A DNA stretch of 64,000 nucleotides. It comes from Haloferula rosea. GTDB taxonomy: Bacteria; Verrucomicrobiota; Verrucomicrobiia; Verrucomicrobiales; Akkermansiaceae. The translations under genes and the position numbers were made by a program. Each line of letters starts with the position of its first letter. Position 1 is the stretch's first letter. The notes below the pieces were generated by a model. That model saw only the letters and a program-made list of their open reading frames with translations, did not search any database and was not told where the DNA came from. The stretch is from positions 186,001 through 250,000 of the forward strand of contig NZ_JAENII010000002.1 of NCBI RefSeq assembly GCF_016595525.1, read 5' to 3'. This document shows, one piece after another, positions 1 to 7,977 of this stretch.

Positions 1-654
1 GGCGTGCTGGTGGATGTGGGCAGCCTGGACGATGGAGGTGGTTTCCGTATCGAGTCGGTAGCCGGTGAGGGCGCAGGTAAAGTAGTAACCACCGAGCACA
101 TCGCTCTTGAAACGACTGTCGCGGCCTTTCTTCTGTCGGGCTTTATATTCGGCCGCTTGCTCCCTCAATGCGCGGACCTCCGCGGTCCGAGGCACGGGTA
201 GCCCGAGGCGGGCGCAGAGCATGACCTGCTCGGTCGCAGTGAAATAGATCGTGACCAGCGTGGTGCGGGCCTTCCGCCGGAAGTCGGAATCCTGGAGACA
301 AGCAAAAAGTTCAGGATCGAGGAAGCAAAAGCGAGTGGTTGCTTTCGCGGCGGAGGGTTCACCATCGGTCGTGAAGCGCGACCAAACCCGGTCGCTATCG
401 CTCCCCAGAGCATGAAAGGGCATCGGAATGTCGGGCTGGTTGCGCTGGCGTTCGAGAACGAGTTCCCAGTGATCGCGAAAGCGTGAGACAAGACGCACGT
501 CGAATTTCACCCAGCCGTCCGGGACGTCTCCGGACTCAATGAGGTCGATGACTGTGAGGAGCATCAGTGGCTTGTGAGGTGCCATGCCGCGAGCCTGCGT
601 GCGGGCGACGTTGAGCGAGGCTAGTCTGTTTAGCCAGTGATCAGAGAGCATCAT
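1..654 (-). CDS. HNH endonuclease, probable phosphorothioate-DNA-binding type (partial)
   Basis: The reading frame is open from ATG codons at 654/651 to the window edge, giving 218 codons with the C-terminus missing. The N-terminal third contains APHKPLMLLTVIDLI, which resembles the start of the sulfur-binding domain of phosphorothioate-dependent (ScoMcrA-like) type IV restriction enzymes. The last visible residues, CALTGYRLDT followed by QAAHIHQH, form the first half of an HNH nuclease motif of the HNH_2 kind. Such enzymes usually cut foreign modified DNA. The phosphorothioation-associated methyltransferase at 2304-4325 on the same strand fits this setting. The HNH call is fairly firm; the sulfur-binding role is inferred from one motif and context. 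Confidence 0.7.
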   Translation of the reverse strand, partial: MMLSDHWLNRLASLNVARTQARGMAPHKPLMLLTVIDLIESGDVPDGWVKFDVRLVSRFRDHWELVLERQRNQPDIPMPFHALGSDSDRVWSRFTTDGEPSAAKATTRFCFLDPELFACLQDSDFRRKARTTLVTIYFTATEQVMLCARLGLPVPRTAEVRALREQAAEYKARQKKGRDSRFKSDVLGGYYFTCALTGYRLDTETTSIVQAAHIHQHA

Positions 655-1495
655 CGTTGGAGCCGAAAGCGAGGTTCTACCTGTGTGGGAATGGGGCGGG
701 TTGGTGGGCATTTTCCGGTCGGAAAGGCGATGTCGGGTGCCGAGGTTCCACCCGCGCACGAGATGTTAGATCCAATGGCGCTTCTGCAGATTCAAAAATC
801 CTTTTTCTTGAGGCGACGTGCCTCCGAAAGCCTATTTTTTTGCTCACGCGCTTGCTGGACCTGATCGAGAATTATGGCTGTCGCCACAGACGGTCTTTTC
901 GCCATGGCTTTTCGGGTTGCGTCAACGACAGAGTGAGGAGACTGGCTTCTTGTGGATTTCATGGCCTAATGGACCCGACCTCATCTGGATCGGCTCGTCC
1001 GATGACAGAGCGACGATGAAAGGCGGTAGTCCGGCGACGGCGGAACGGCATCCGACGTCTTTCCTGAGACAGGCAATACCTCCCTAAGGGCGCGAAACTG
1101 CCTCGCAGCGGCCTCGGAGGACCGCAACCGATGTTTCGAGCGAGAAATCCGCAGCAACGACGCAAAACTCATGGGGTCTTGGATTAGAGAAAACGGAATG
1201 GTCTATCAACCAGGAATGAGGCTCGAGGTAGTATGAAACTGAAATTTCCAGATTCCCAATGAATTTGATCACCTTGCACTCCGGCACCAGAAGCGACGCG
1301 ATATCTTGGTCGGTGACTTGGTCGGTGCGACCGATCTTTTCGATGGCATCGACGAGGAACAATCCGACGTTCAACTGCAGTTGGAGCGAGGCACTTGGGT
1401 TGTTTGACGAGAACGGGGCCCCTTGAGTCAACCCACGCCGGCGGTGACTTGGGAGGCAGTGGCGGACAGGATCGAGTCATTCCGCTGAGCCCGCC
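655..1495. other. gene-poor stretch with decayed coding signal
   Basis: No convincing intact gene is seen here. On the minus strand a frame at 1084-1431, opening with TTG, reads protein-like (LQLNVGLFLVDAIEKIG, then EISVSYYLEPHSWL). Just upstream, another minus frame reads NDSILSATASQVTAGVG and stops at about 1429-1431. Together they could be one gene of unknown family broken by a frameshift. The part between 655 and 1083 has only overlapping short frames and several A/T runs. This matches the broken gene next door and suggests an eroding island. Confidence 0.35.
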
Positions 1496-2107
1496 CTAGA
1501 CTTCGGTGGCCTCAGGATCCCTCGGCCTTAAGTAGGCGATGATGCTCTTCTGCGGATTCCGGACGCACCATTGGACGTGGCATTTGTCCATCAGCTTCGA
1601 TCCGGGGAACAACGGCCTTCCTTCGATGAAAGGGGCTCGAACGGTATCGAACGGAGACTTCTGCTCCTGCGCTTCCCGAAATTCGTGAAGGAAATTGACC
1701 ACGGCGCAGTCGAGGTGGCGTTTGATCAAGTCGCCGTCTCCCTTGAAACCTTCTTCGTTCTCTGGAAGCGGGGCTCCGATCTCTTCATACATTTCGTGAA
1801 GCCCGTCGTAGGCGACCCGCAACAGGGCAGGGCTGGATTCCTCGGCAAGATCAAGACAGTTGCCTGGCTCCAAAATGGCACCAATCACGGCTGGCTTTCT
1901 GATTCTTCGTGGACCCTTGGAACGATCTGCAAGCAGTTTTGCCCACGATAGCGCCCGCGCCGGATTGTTCTCCCAAAAATAAGCTCCTGAACCCAACCAA
2001 TCAAAAGAGTTGGTGCTCTCCCGAACCTCGGTCTCGCCCCCGAGAATCTTCTCCGCCACCTCAAGGTCTTACCCACGGTAACCGAGCACTAGCCCGGGAA
2101 TTCTCAT
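1496..2107 (-). pseudogene. ADP-ribosyltransferase-like (toxin-like) gene with an in-frame stop
   Basis: An ATG at 2107, preceded by GGAGG, opens a frame that reads MRIPGLVLGYRG and then hits TAA at 2069-2071. The same frame continues to 1496 without another stop. A GTG at 2059 could restart translation and give a 187-residue product. The downstream part contains FDWLGSGAYFWENNPARALSWA split around residues 30-50, and the upstream GYRG looks like the beta-strand-1 YHG/YRG motif of ADP-ribosyltransferase folds. The stop therefore appears to replace a conserved residue right after that motif. The gene overlaps the small ORF at 2104-2244 by an ATGA, as toxin-antitoxin pairs often do. The fold assignment is by eye. 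A sequencing error at the stop cannot be excluded. Confidence 0.55.
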
Positions 2108-2244
2108 CCTCCGTAGCGTTTGGGCAGGCGCCCGGTCGGGGTCAGGAAACCGTGCTCCACCAGGAACTCCTTGGCCTTTCCTTCCTCAATCAAACGAGTC
2201 ACAGAGTGCGAGTGAAATCCGATCTGTGTCGTCGGGGAAGGCAA
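2104..2244 (-). CDS. small antitoxin-like ORF coupled to the ART-like gene
   Basis: This minus-strand frame encodes about 46 residues if it starts at TTG 2244, or 32 residues from GTG 2202. It ends in TLTPTGRL-like sequence, actually FLTPTGRLPKRYGG, with the stop TGA inside the ATGA that starts the next gene. The core HSHSVTRLIEEGKAKEFLVE looks helical and charged. There is no ATG start and no clear ribosome binding site, so it may be N-terminally truncated. The 4-bp overlap with a toxin-like gene suggests an antitoxin or partner role, which is inference only. I do not recognise the family with certainty. Confidence 0.35.
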   Translation of the reverse strand: MPSPTTQIGFHSHSVTRLIEEGKAKEFLVEHGFLTPTGRLPKRYGG

Positions 2245-2303
2245 GGGCTTCTGAGAACCCCATCCTAGGGGATTCTAACGAAGGCTACTGCTTTTTTGGG
2301 GAC

Positions 2304-4325
2304 CTATTTCGTCAGCGCCCGCGTTAACCCCGCCCTGGCAATGGCCGCCTCGAAATCTCCCTTGCTGATACCATGGCCGACGTTGGACTCGGTTATGCCC
2401 ATGGCGCGAAGCCGGTCACTGAGGATCTCTATCTTCCTGCGGCCGGGATGGTCGCTGGAGATAAAGCGCTTTTTGAAAAAGAGGAGCTGTCGATCGGGTC
2501 CGGACGGATGCTCGAACACGTTCACGAAGAGCTTCCGGAGGTCGACCTTGATTCGGAGTGTCAGCTCCGGGAAGCCGGTGTTCTCGAAGTCTTCGTAGTA
2601 GGTGAAGGTGAGTTTGCCGGAGTGAAGATGGATCTTGGTGAGGTCGGCAGCTCGGGGGTCGCCGTAGAGCCTGGCACCGCATTCGATGTAGACCCGCAGG
2701 ATCGCGGGCAACTCATCTAAGAGGCTTCGGTGGATGGTGAAGTGGCCCTCGTTCTCATCGACCCATCCGAAGTCGAGCGTTCTAACGGCGAGTTCGAGTT
2801 CGTCGGGATCGCCGGCAGCAAACATGAGCTCGCGGGCCTGGTCTTGGGCGTTGGTGTAGTTGCCAAAGAAGCTGCGAAGGTCACGTTGCAAACGTTCGGA
2901 CAGGTGACTGAAGGGGATTTGCTCCCGGAGCTGGGATGCGGCGACGAAAACGAGCAGGTCTTCTTTCCGGCGCAGTCGAGCCGCCTCGAAGGTCGGCTCG
3001 CCGAAGCGGTCGATGAAGAGTTGGAGGGCTTTCGGAAGAGAGCTGCAGGCCTTTCGGACTTCGGCGAGATCCTCGAATTCGTTGTCGCGTGGCAGGCGGC
3101 CCAGCTCAAGAACGCTTTCCCAGAACCGGTCGAGCAACTCGCGATGCGTTTCGTAAGGGTCGCGCTTCGCCCGCAGGGCCTGGAGGAGTCCGAGCTTCCG
3201 GGAAAGCGACTCCCAGTCGATGAACCGCCGACTGCGCGAGGCGATGAAATCGTGGTAGTCCGCCTGATTCTGAAAGGCGAAGTAGATTCCAAGGGCGACC
3301 GGCACGGCATCGACGTGCAGGGTATCTTCGATCAGGGACTGGATCTCCGCCGGCTCGAAGAACTTCTGGAAAGTATTGCGGCTGGTGATGACTCCGTCGC
3401 CATAGTTGCGGATGTTTTCATAGGCTTCCTGTCCACTGATCAAGGTCGAGACTACCAGTAGCCGTTCGGCGTGCTGCCACGCGTCGGCCAGCACTTCCAC
3501 CCGCTCGGCCGGGTCTTCGATCACATTGAGCACGAACCCGAGGTTGACCACGTCGGCCTTGCTCTTCGCCTCATCGGAGGCATGCACCGGATCCCATCCG
3601 CTGGCGGAGTATCCGAGACGAGAGATTCCCTCGACGTCACCACCGTAGCCGCAGCCGTAGTCGAAAAAGCTCTCGTTCCGACGAAGCTGATTGAGCTCCA
3701 GCAGGGTTTTCACTGGCTTGGAGAGATCGCGTCGGACGATCGCTGTCTTGTGTCGGGCAACCTTTCGGGGGTGGGGGAGCTTTGGCGATTTAGGCTCCGG
3801 ATCGGCTTCGAGTTTTTCAAGTCGATGGCCACGAAAACCGTAGCCGGCCTCGGCGACTAGCTTGTCCCAGTTGAGGCGGAAGCCGATGCGCGAAGTCTCC
3901 TTGAGCAGACCGGCCTCTTCTTCTTGCTTGGTGAGCTTCGCGAACTTCCTCCGCCGCAGATCGTCCGGCGGAAGGAAGGTCTCCTTGCGGTGCAGGATCG
4001 GCGGGTTCGCGCGTTTTGAGTAGTCGTCCCGGCGGACCTTTCCCGTCACGAGATCGACGATCACGGACGCCTTCAGCTCCGGGTGCGGGTTTCGATCAAA
4101 ATCGGGGTAGGAGAGGAACGAAACCTTGGGCGCAGCGAGATGGAGCTTCAACAGGTTGAACTCGGGCCCGATCTCCAGCCGTCGGCGGAGTTCGGAGAAG
4201 GTGATTAGGAGGTCTTGTGGGATCCGCTCGCTCGTTTCGCCGGGATCCAGGATGTAGAGGGCCCCGGGAAGCCGCTTGCCGTAGGACAAGGCTGCGAGGG
4301 CGGTTCGATATTCGGAGGAGTTCAA
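2304..4325 (-). CDS. DNA phosphorothioation-associated putative methyltransferase
   Basis: The 673-residue product has a central Rossmann methyltransferase domain from about residue 190 (RHKTAIVRRDLSKPV) with motif I FDYGCGYGGD at 221-230, then ASGWDPVH, VVNLGFVLNVIEDPAER and NTFQKF. These are hallmarks of the family annotated as DNA phosphorothioation-associated methyltransferase (TIGR04096), found near dnd genes. Unusually, a domain of about 85 residues occurs twice: at about 57-140 (KLHLAAPKVSFLSYPDF, LHRKETFLPPDD) and about 563-640 (KIHLHSGKLTFTYYEDF, FKKRFISSDHPGR). The start is TTG at 4325, overlapping the stop of a truncated upstream frame as TTGA. No dndBCDE genes lie in the window. 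The family call is strong; the substrate is unknown. Confidence 0.88.
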   Translation of the reverse strand: MNSSEYRTALAALSYGKRLPGALYILDPGETSERIPQDLLITFSELRRRLEIGPEFNLLKLHLAAPKVSFLSYPDFDRNPHPELKASVIVDLVTGKVRRDDYSKRANPPILHRKETFLPPDDLRRRKFAKLTKQEEEAGLLKETSRIGFRLNWDKLVAEAGYGFRGHRLEKLEADPEPKSPKLPHPRKVARHKTAIVRRDLSKPVKTLLELNQLRRNESFFDYGCGYGGDVEGISRLGYSASGWDPVHASDEAKSKADVVNLGFVLNVIEDPAERVEVLADAWQHAERLLVVSTLISGQEAYENIRNYGDGVITSRNTFQKFFEPAEIQSLIEDTLHVDAVPVALGIYFAFQNQADYHDFIASRSRRFIDWESLSRKLGLLQALRAKRDPYETHRELLDRFWESVLELGRLPRDNEFEDLAEVRKACSSLPKALQLFIDRFGEPTFEAARLRRKEDLLVFVAASQLREQIPFSHLSERLQRDLRSFFGNYTNAQDQARELMFAAGDPDELELAVRTLDFGWVDENEGHFTIHRSLLDELPAILRVYIECGARLYGDPRAADLTKIHLHSGKLTFTYYEDFENTGFPELTLRIKVDLRKLFVNVFEHPSGPDRQLLFFKKRFISSDHPGRRKIEILSDRLRAMGITESNVGHGISKGDFEAAIARAGLTRALTK

Positions 4326-4426
4326 GCTAACAATCGATTGAGTTTGAGCAGCTCATCGGTAAATAGGACATCACTCCATTGCGATCTATTCAGGCAACGG
4401 TCGCCTGTAGTTCGTTGGAATGATCT
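4322..4426 (-). pseudogene. 3-prime end of a truncated upstream gene
   Basis: A 34-codon open frame with no start codon ends in TGA at 4322-4324, overlapping the TTG start of the methyltransferase. It reads CLNRSQWSDVLFTDELLKLN near its end, which looks like the C-terminus of a real protein and not random sequence. The TTGA overlap suggests the methyltransferase was once translationally coupled to this gene. Sequence further upstream soon enters the MidA-type gene, so the rest appears to have been deleted. The family is not recognised. Confidence 0.3.
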
Positions 4427-4496
4427 TCAGTCAGGGTTTGCTCTGAATCTCAACCCGTCATGTTTTGCTTCGGTGATCGAGTGGAACCTCGGGGTT

Positions 4497-5465
4497 TCAA
4501 ACCACTTCCTGTTCGAGGCAAAGGAATGCTCCTCCGGCACCGTGGGCCGCAGATACGAATGCGTCTGTTGGTTGATTGAAATCGACGTGTGGCTTGAGGA
4601 AATCGGATTGCTCGATCAGTCGGAGCATCCTGACACGCGGGGCCGACCACTCGATGAGATCGGTGAAGTTGACATCGCAGGTTAGATCCTGGTGGCCCGG
4701 TCGATCGAGGATCTCCGGGCCGGTGACCAACTGGTGATGGAAGTAGCCGCGAAGGGTTCCGTCGGGGCGTCTGTGGTAGAGGTCGGCGACCTGGTCTCCG
4801 TAGTCGATGGTAAGCATTCGGCCACGTTTCCAGTAGGTTAGGTGTTCTTCCATCCATTTCCTGTAGGGCGAATGCACTTCGACGACCTGCCCATCGGCCC
4901 ACTCGCGGGAGAAGACGGAACCCGATGGGAGTTCGCTGGTGGTATTCCAGTGGCTTCTTCCCGGTGTGACGAACTGCTCTTCCCAACGGTCGGCGTTCAG
5001 TCTGAACCGGCGGACCGGGAAGGCATCGACGAATTCGTTCGAGTAGATGCAGGCCCTGCCTCCGCATGTGGCGAGTGCTTCGGAGAGGGTCTGGTGCCAA
5101 TGCACGCTGCGGCCAAGCAGTGCCTGCTGCCGTTCGCGGAGGGGGGAAGAGGTTTCGACAAGGTGGACCCGGGTTCGGAGCCGACGGTGCCACGGGAGGG
5201 CGGAGATTACGGCGTGGGCGAGTGCTCCGGAGCCGGGCCCGAGCTCGATGAGGTCCCGGCATCCGGTTTCTCTCAGTGCCTTGGCTGCCCAAGCGCCGAT
5301 GGCCCGGCCAAGGGTGCCGGAAAGGGAGGGGGTAGTGGAGAAGTCCCCCCTGATGCCAACGTCACGGATACGTCGGGCATAGTATCCGCGCTCGGGATCA
5401 TGCAGGGCCGCCTCCATGAAGCGATCGAATCGCATGGGTTCGGCGGGATCGGACCAAGGAAACAT
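4497..5465 (-). CDS. SAM-dependent methyltransferase, MidA/NDUFAF7 family
   Basis: The protein (322 residues from ATG 5465) begins MFPWSDPAEPMRFDRFMEAA and continues HDPERGYYA, the typical opening of the DUF185/MidA family. LIELGPGSGALAHAV is the SAM-binding glycine loop, and IYSNEFVDAFPVRRF is the conserved post-II region. In mitochondria NDUFAF7 methylates an arginine of complex I; bacterial members are of uncertain substrate. A longer TTG start at 5531 is possible, but the family motif starts near the chosen ATG. The gene is divergent from the lipoprotein at 5563, with about 100 bp between starts. It marks the return to core chromosome after the accessory segment. Confidence 0.85.
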   Translation of the reverse strand: MFPWSDPAEPMRFDRFMEAALHDPERGYYARRIRDVGIRGDFSTTPSLSGTLGRAIGAWAAKALRETGCRDLIELGPGSGALAHAVISALPWHRRLRTRVHLVETSSPLRERQQALLGRSVHWHQTLSEALATCGGRACIYSNEFVDAFPVRRFRLNADRWEEQFVTPGRSHWNTTSELPSGSVFSREWADGQVVEVHSPYRKWMEEHLTYWKRGRMLTIDYGDQVADLYHRRPDGTLRGYFHHQLVTGPEILDRPGHQDLTCDVNFTDLIEWSAPRVRMLRLIEQSDFLKPHVDFNQPTDAFVSAAHGAGGAFLCLEQEVV

Positions 5466-5562
5466 CTGGGCGGCAGTCTGGGGGAAAGGGATGGGTTTGG
5501 CAAAAGGGGAGCGAATGAAAATCAACGACAAGCGCTTGATTCAACGCTTAGATTGTCGAAGC

Positions 5563-6003
5563 ATGAGCGCGTTGAGAAATTACTGGGTCATTCTTGCCTT
5601 CGGGTTCGTGGCGTCTTCGTGTGACGAGGCGCCCTCCGGTGGCACTGAGCCCGTGATTCCAGACCCGCTTGAGCAGGTGGGGAAGATTCTGGGTGGTGAG
5701 GCGACCGAGCCGAAGCCTGATCCCGAACCGGAGGTGAGCGAAAATGGCAAGCCTGTCATTCCGACGGCGCAACCTGTTCCCGATAAACCGGGATTCGTCA
5801 TCAGTCCCTACAACGGAAAGTGGATCGATGTGACCGGTATTGCGGTGGGTGAGGCGGTGGCGGATCCGGATTTCCCGGCCGAGGAGAAGAAGTATTTCCG
5901 GGTGCCTGCGCCTCTGCCAAAGAAGGGTGTGCCCCTGGAAACCGAAGCTCCGGCCAGCGATGGGAACACGGAGACGAACGAGTCCTCCGAAGCGGTCGAG
6001 TGA
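5563..6003 (+). CDS. lipoprotein with a conserved C-terminal module
   Basis: The 146-residue product starts MSALRNYWVILAFGFVASSC, a short positive N-region, a hydrophobic core and a lipobox-like ASSC, so it is probably a lipoprotein. A proline- and acid-rich linker follows. Residues of about 85-130 contain PDKPGFVISPYNGKWIDVTG and end EEKKYFRVP. The same module, with the same FxxSPxN and EEKKYFRVP signatures, ends the lipoprotein at 42139-42549, so the two are paralogues. This copy has an extra C-terminal tail of about 25 residues. The longer upstream start at 5416 would hide the signal sequence and is rejected. The function is unknown. Confidence 0.8.
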   Translation: MSALRNYWVILAFGFVASSCDEAPSGGTEPVIPDPLEQVGKILGGEATEPKPDPEPEVSENGKPVIPTAQPVPDKPGFVISPYNGKWIDVTGIAVGEAVADPDFPAEEKKYFRVPAPLPKKGVPLETEAPASDGNTETNESSEAVE

Positions 6004-6085
6004 CCGGGAGTCGGTGGCCGGGTCGTGCGACTGCGAACGAGCGACGCGGCATGAACCCTGGTCCGCAGAGGCGCTCGAATACCTC

Positions 6086-6355
6086 TTAAGGGGGGAGGAC
6101 GATGGTTAGTCCGCAGTTCCTGCAGTGCCGTGAGGGATGCTGGACGGTACGAAGGGTGATCGAGAAACTCGAAGGTCCGGCAATCTTCTTCCCTCCCTTG
6201 AATCGCTCGAGTGAACTTGCGCCTTGCTCGAACCATCGAAGCGATCCCTCCGTCCAGCCTTTGGCCAAGAGGGCACCGCATTTCGGGCACGAGTCCGGAA
6301 GTTCAGCGGATTCGGGGGCGGCTGAACCGGGTGGCGAATAGGGGTCGTGAGTCAT
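6086..6355 (-). CDS. small zinc-ribbon protein
   Basis: This 89-residue protein has two CxxC knuckles: CPKCGALL at about 23-30 and CRNCGLTI near the C-terminus. They are spaced as in a zinc ribbon, with WFEQG and GPSSFSI between them, similar to small proteins of the DUF6487 type. Its start overlaps the stop of the upstream rRNA methyltransferase by ATGA, so the two are almost certainly co-transcribed and translationally coupled. A link to RNA or ribosome handling is suggested only by that coupling. Confidence 0.75.
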   Translation of the reverse strand: MTHDPYSPPGSAAPESAELPDSCPKCGALLAKGWTEGSLRWFEQGASSLERFKGGKKIAGPSSFSITLRTVQHPSRHCRNCGLTIVLPP

Positions 6356-7512
6356 CGGCTGGGGACCACCTCGACGGTGAAGCCCTTCAGATAATGGGTT
6401 TCCGGGATGGCTGGCAGGACCGGGTGGTCCGCACGCTGGGAATGCTCGGCGATCAGGCGGATTGTCTTCTTCGCGTCGACCGAAGCGCTCACTAGGTTGG
6501 AGAGGAATTCCTGACGGCTGGCGTGGTGGGAACAGCAGTAGGTTGAGAGCAATCCTCCTTTACCGAGACGCTTGAGGGCACGGAGGTGGATCTCCTTGTA
6601 GCCACGCATCGCGTCCCGGAGCGTCTTCTTGTTTCTCGTGAAGCTGGGGGGATCGAGGATGATCAGGTCATACTCGTTCTCGTCCTGCTTGAGGAAATCA
6701 AACACGTTGGCCTCGATCACTTCGATATCGAGCTCGTTTCGGGCGGCGTTTCGCCGGGTGGCCTCGCAGGCTGGCCCGGAAATGTCGACGGCGGTGACCT
6801 GGCTGGCACCTGCCTTGGCGGCGGCGAGCGCAAATCCGCCCTGGTTGGTGAAGCAGTCGAGGACGCGCTTGCCCTCGGCGAGTCGGGCGACTTCGGCGTG
6901 GCTGTCGAGTTGGTCCAGGTAGAGGCCGGTCTTCTGGCCGTCGAGCAGGTCGATTTCGAACTCGATCCCACCGGCTTCGACGGCGAATCCACCGTCGAGC
7001 GAGCCGGCGACGACACGGATTTCGGTCTCGAGGCCTTCGGCGCGCAGCACGGGGGAGTCATTGCGCAGGAGGATCGAGGCAGGCGTGAGGAGTTCGTTCA
7101 GGGCGGCGACGATCAGATCGAGACGCTGATGCATGGCGAGGGTGAGCACCTGAAGCACGAGGTGGTCGCCGTAGCGGTCCACGATGACTCCCGGGATGCC
7201 ATCCGATTCGCTCCACACCAGTCGGCACAGGTTTTCGTCCAGCGCGAGACGCTGGCGGTATTCGAGAGCCTGGCCGATCCGGCGTTTGAAGAAGTCGGCA
7301 TCGAGATCCTGGCGCCGGCGGGAGAACCTTCGGGCGATGATCTGGGACTCCGGGTTGTAAATCGCGGCTCCGAGAGGGCGGTCGCGGAAGTCCTTGAGCG
7401 TGATGACATCGCCGGGCGAGGGGTCACCGAAAACCTTCTTCACTTCGCTTCCATACACCCATTCGTGGCCGTGGAAGATGCGGGCGCGGGGAGCTATGAC
7501 GAGACCGGGCAT
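6352..7512 (-). CDS. rlmI: 23S rRNA (cytosine-5) methyltransferase, RlmI family
   Basis: The 386-residue protein has an N-terminal PUA-like domain (RARIFHGHEWVYGSEV near residue 10), then a central EEHEE-like region with GIPGVIVDRYGDHLVLQ, and a C-terminal Rossmann domain with VLDCFTNQGGFALAAA as SAM loop and LIILDPPSFTRNK as motif IV. E. coli RlmI methylates C1962 of 23S rRNA; the class also includes enzymes with other sites. The length is close to the family norm of about 395. It lies upstream of, and is coupled to, the zinc-ribbon gene. The divergent Lys-rich gene starts 180 bp away, leaving room for both promoters. Confidence 0.9.
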   Translation of the reverse strand: MPGLVIAPRARIFHGHEWVYGSEVKKVFGDPSPGDVITLKDFRDRPLGAAIYNPESQIIARRFSRRRQDLDADFFKRRIGQALEYRQRLALDENLCRLVWSESDGIPGVIVDRYGDHLVLQVLTLAMHQRLDLIVAALNELLTPASILLRNDSPVLRAEGLETEIRVVAGSLDGGFAVEAGGIEFEIDLLDGQKTGLYLDQLDSHAEVARLAEGKRVLDCFTNQGGFALAAAKAGASQVTAVDISGPACEATRRNAARNELDIEVIEANVFDFLKQDENEYDLIILDPPSFTRNKKTLRDAMRGYKEIHLRALKRLGKGGLLSTYCCSHHASRQEFLSNLVSASVDAKKTIRLIAEHSQRADHPVLPAIPETHYLKGFTVEVVPSR

Positions 7513-7692
7513 GGCCGGGAAGAAACATCCCGCGGGGACGTGTTGCGAGAAAGAAGATGCGCAGGCGGTGGATTCCCCCTCGGGGTGCCCGGCCGGGCGG
7601 GGGCGTCGGGCGTGAAAACTGAGTCGCGGAAAGGGGCCAGATTCCCCTTGCTAGGACGCGGGGGGGGCTTTAAACCCCTCGCCACCAAGACC

Positions 7693-7950
7693 ATGGGACA
7701 GCAGCACAGAAAAGTCACAAAGCGCAACCGCCGGAAGAAATACCTGAAGCGTAAGGCTGAACAGGCCAAGCTCGGCGGCATTGCGAAGAAGAAGTCGGAA
7801 AGCGCCCCTGCGAAGAAGGCCGCCAAGAAGACTGCGAAGAAAGCCGCCAAGAAAACGGCGAAGAAGGCCGCCAAGAAGGTAGCGAAGAAGGCTCCGGCAA
7901 AGAAGGCTGCAAAGAAGGCCGCCGCAGAGAAACCTGCTTCCGAGGAGTAA
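7693..7950 (+). CDS. histone H1-like Lys/Ala-rich protein
   Basis: The 85-residue, very basic protein begins MGQQHRKVTKRNRRKKYL, followed by tandem AKKAAKKTAKKAAKK-type repeats from about residue 38 to 75 and a short acidic end. The Lys-Ala repeats are like those in eukaryotic histone H1 tails and in bacterial nucleoid-binding proteins such as AlgP and Hc-type proteins. The repeats suggest nonspecific DNA or RNA binding. The N-terminal basic segment is not part of the repeat and might be a separate RNA-binding element. The gene stands alone with a strong terminator 27 bp downstream. Codon-level repeats make it prone to length variation. Confidence 0.8.
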   Translation: MGQQHRKVTKRNRRKKYLKRKAEQAKLGGIAKKKSESAPAKKAAKKTAKKAAKKTAKKAAKKVAKKAPAKKAAKKAAAEKPASEE

Positions 7951-7977
7951 TCCGGAGCGGATTCCTTAATTTTTCCA

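Noticed and set aside
6586-7692. Long plus-strand frame running into the Lys/Ala-rich gene
   Set aside because: It is antisense to rlmI, which has clear motifs; the real protein starts at 7693.
7800-7930. Tandem short repeats, possible CRISPR
   Set aside because: They are codon repeats for Lys-Ala units, with no spacers.
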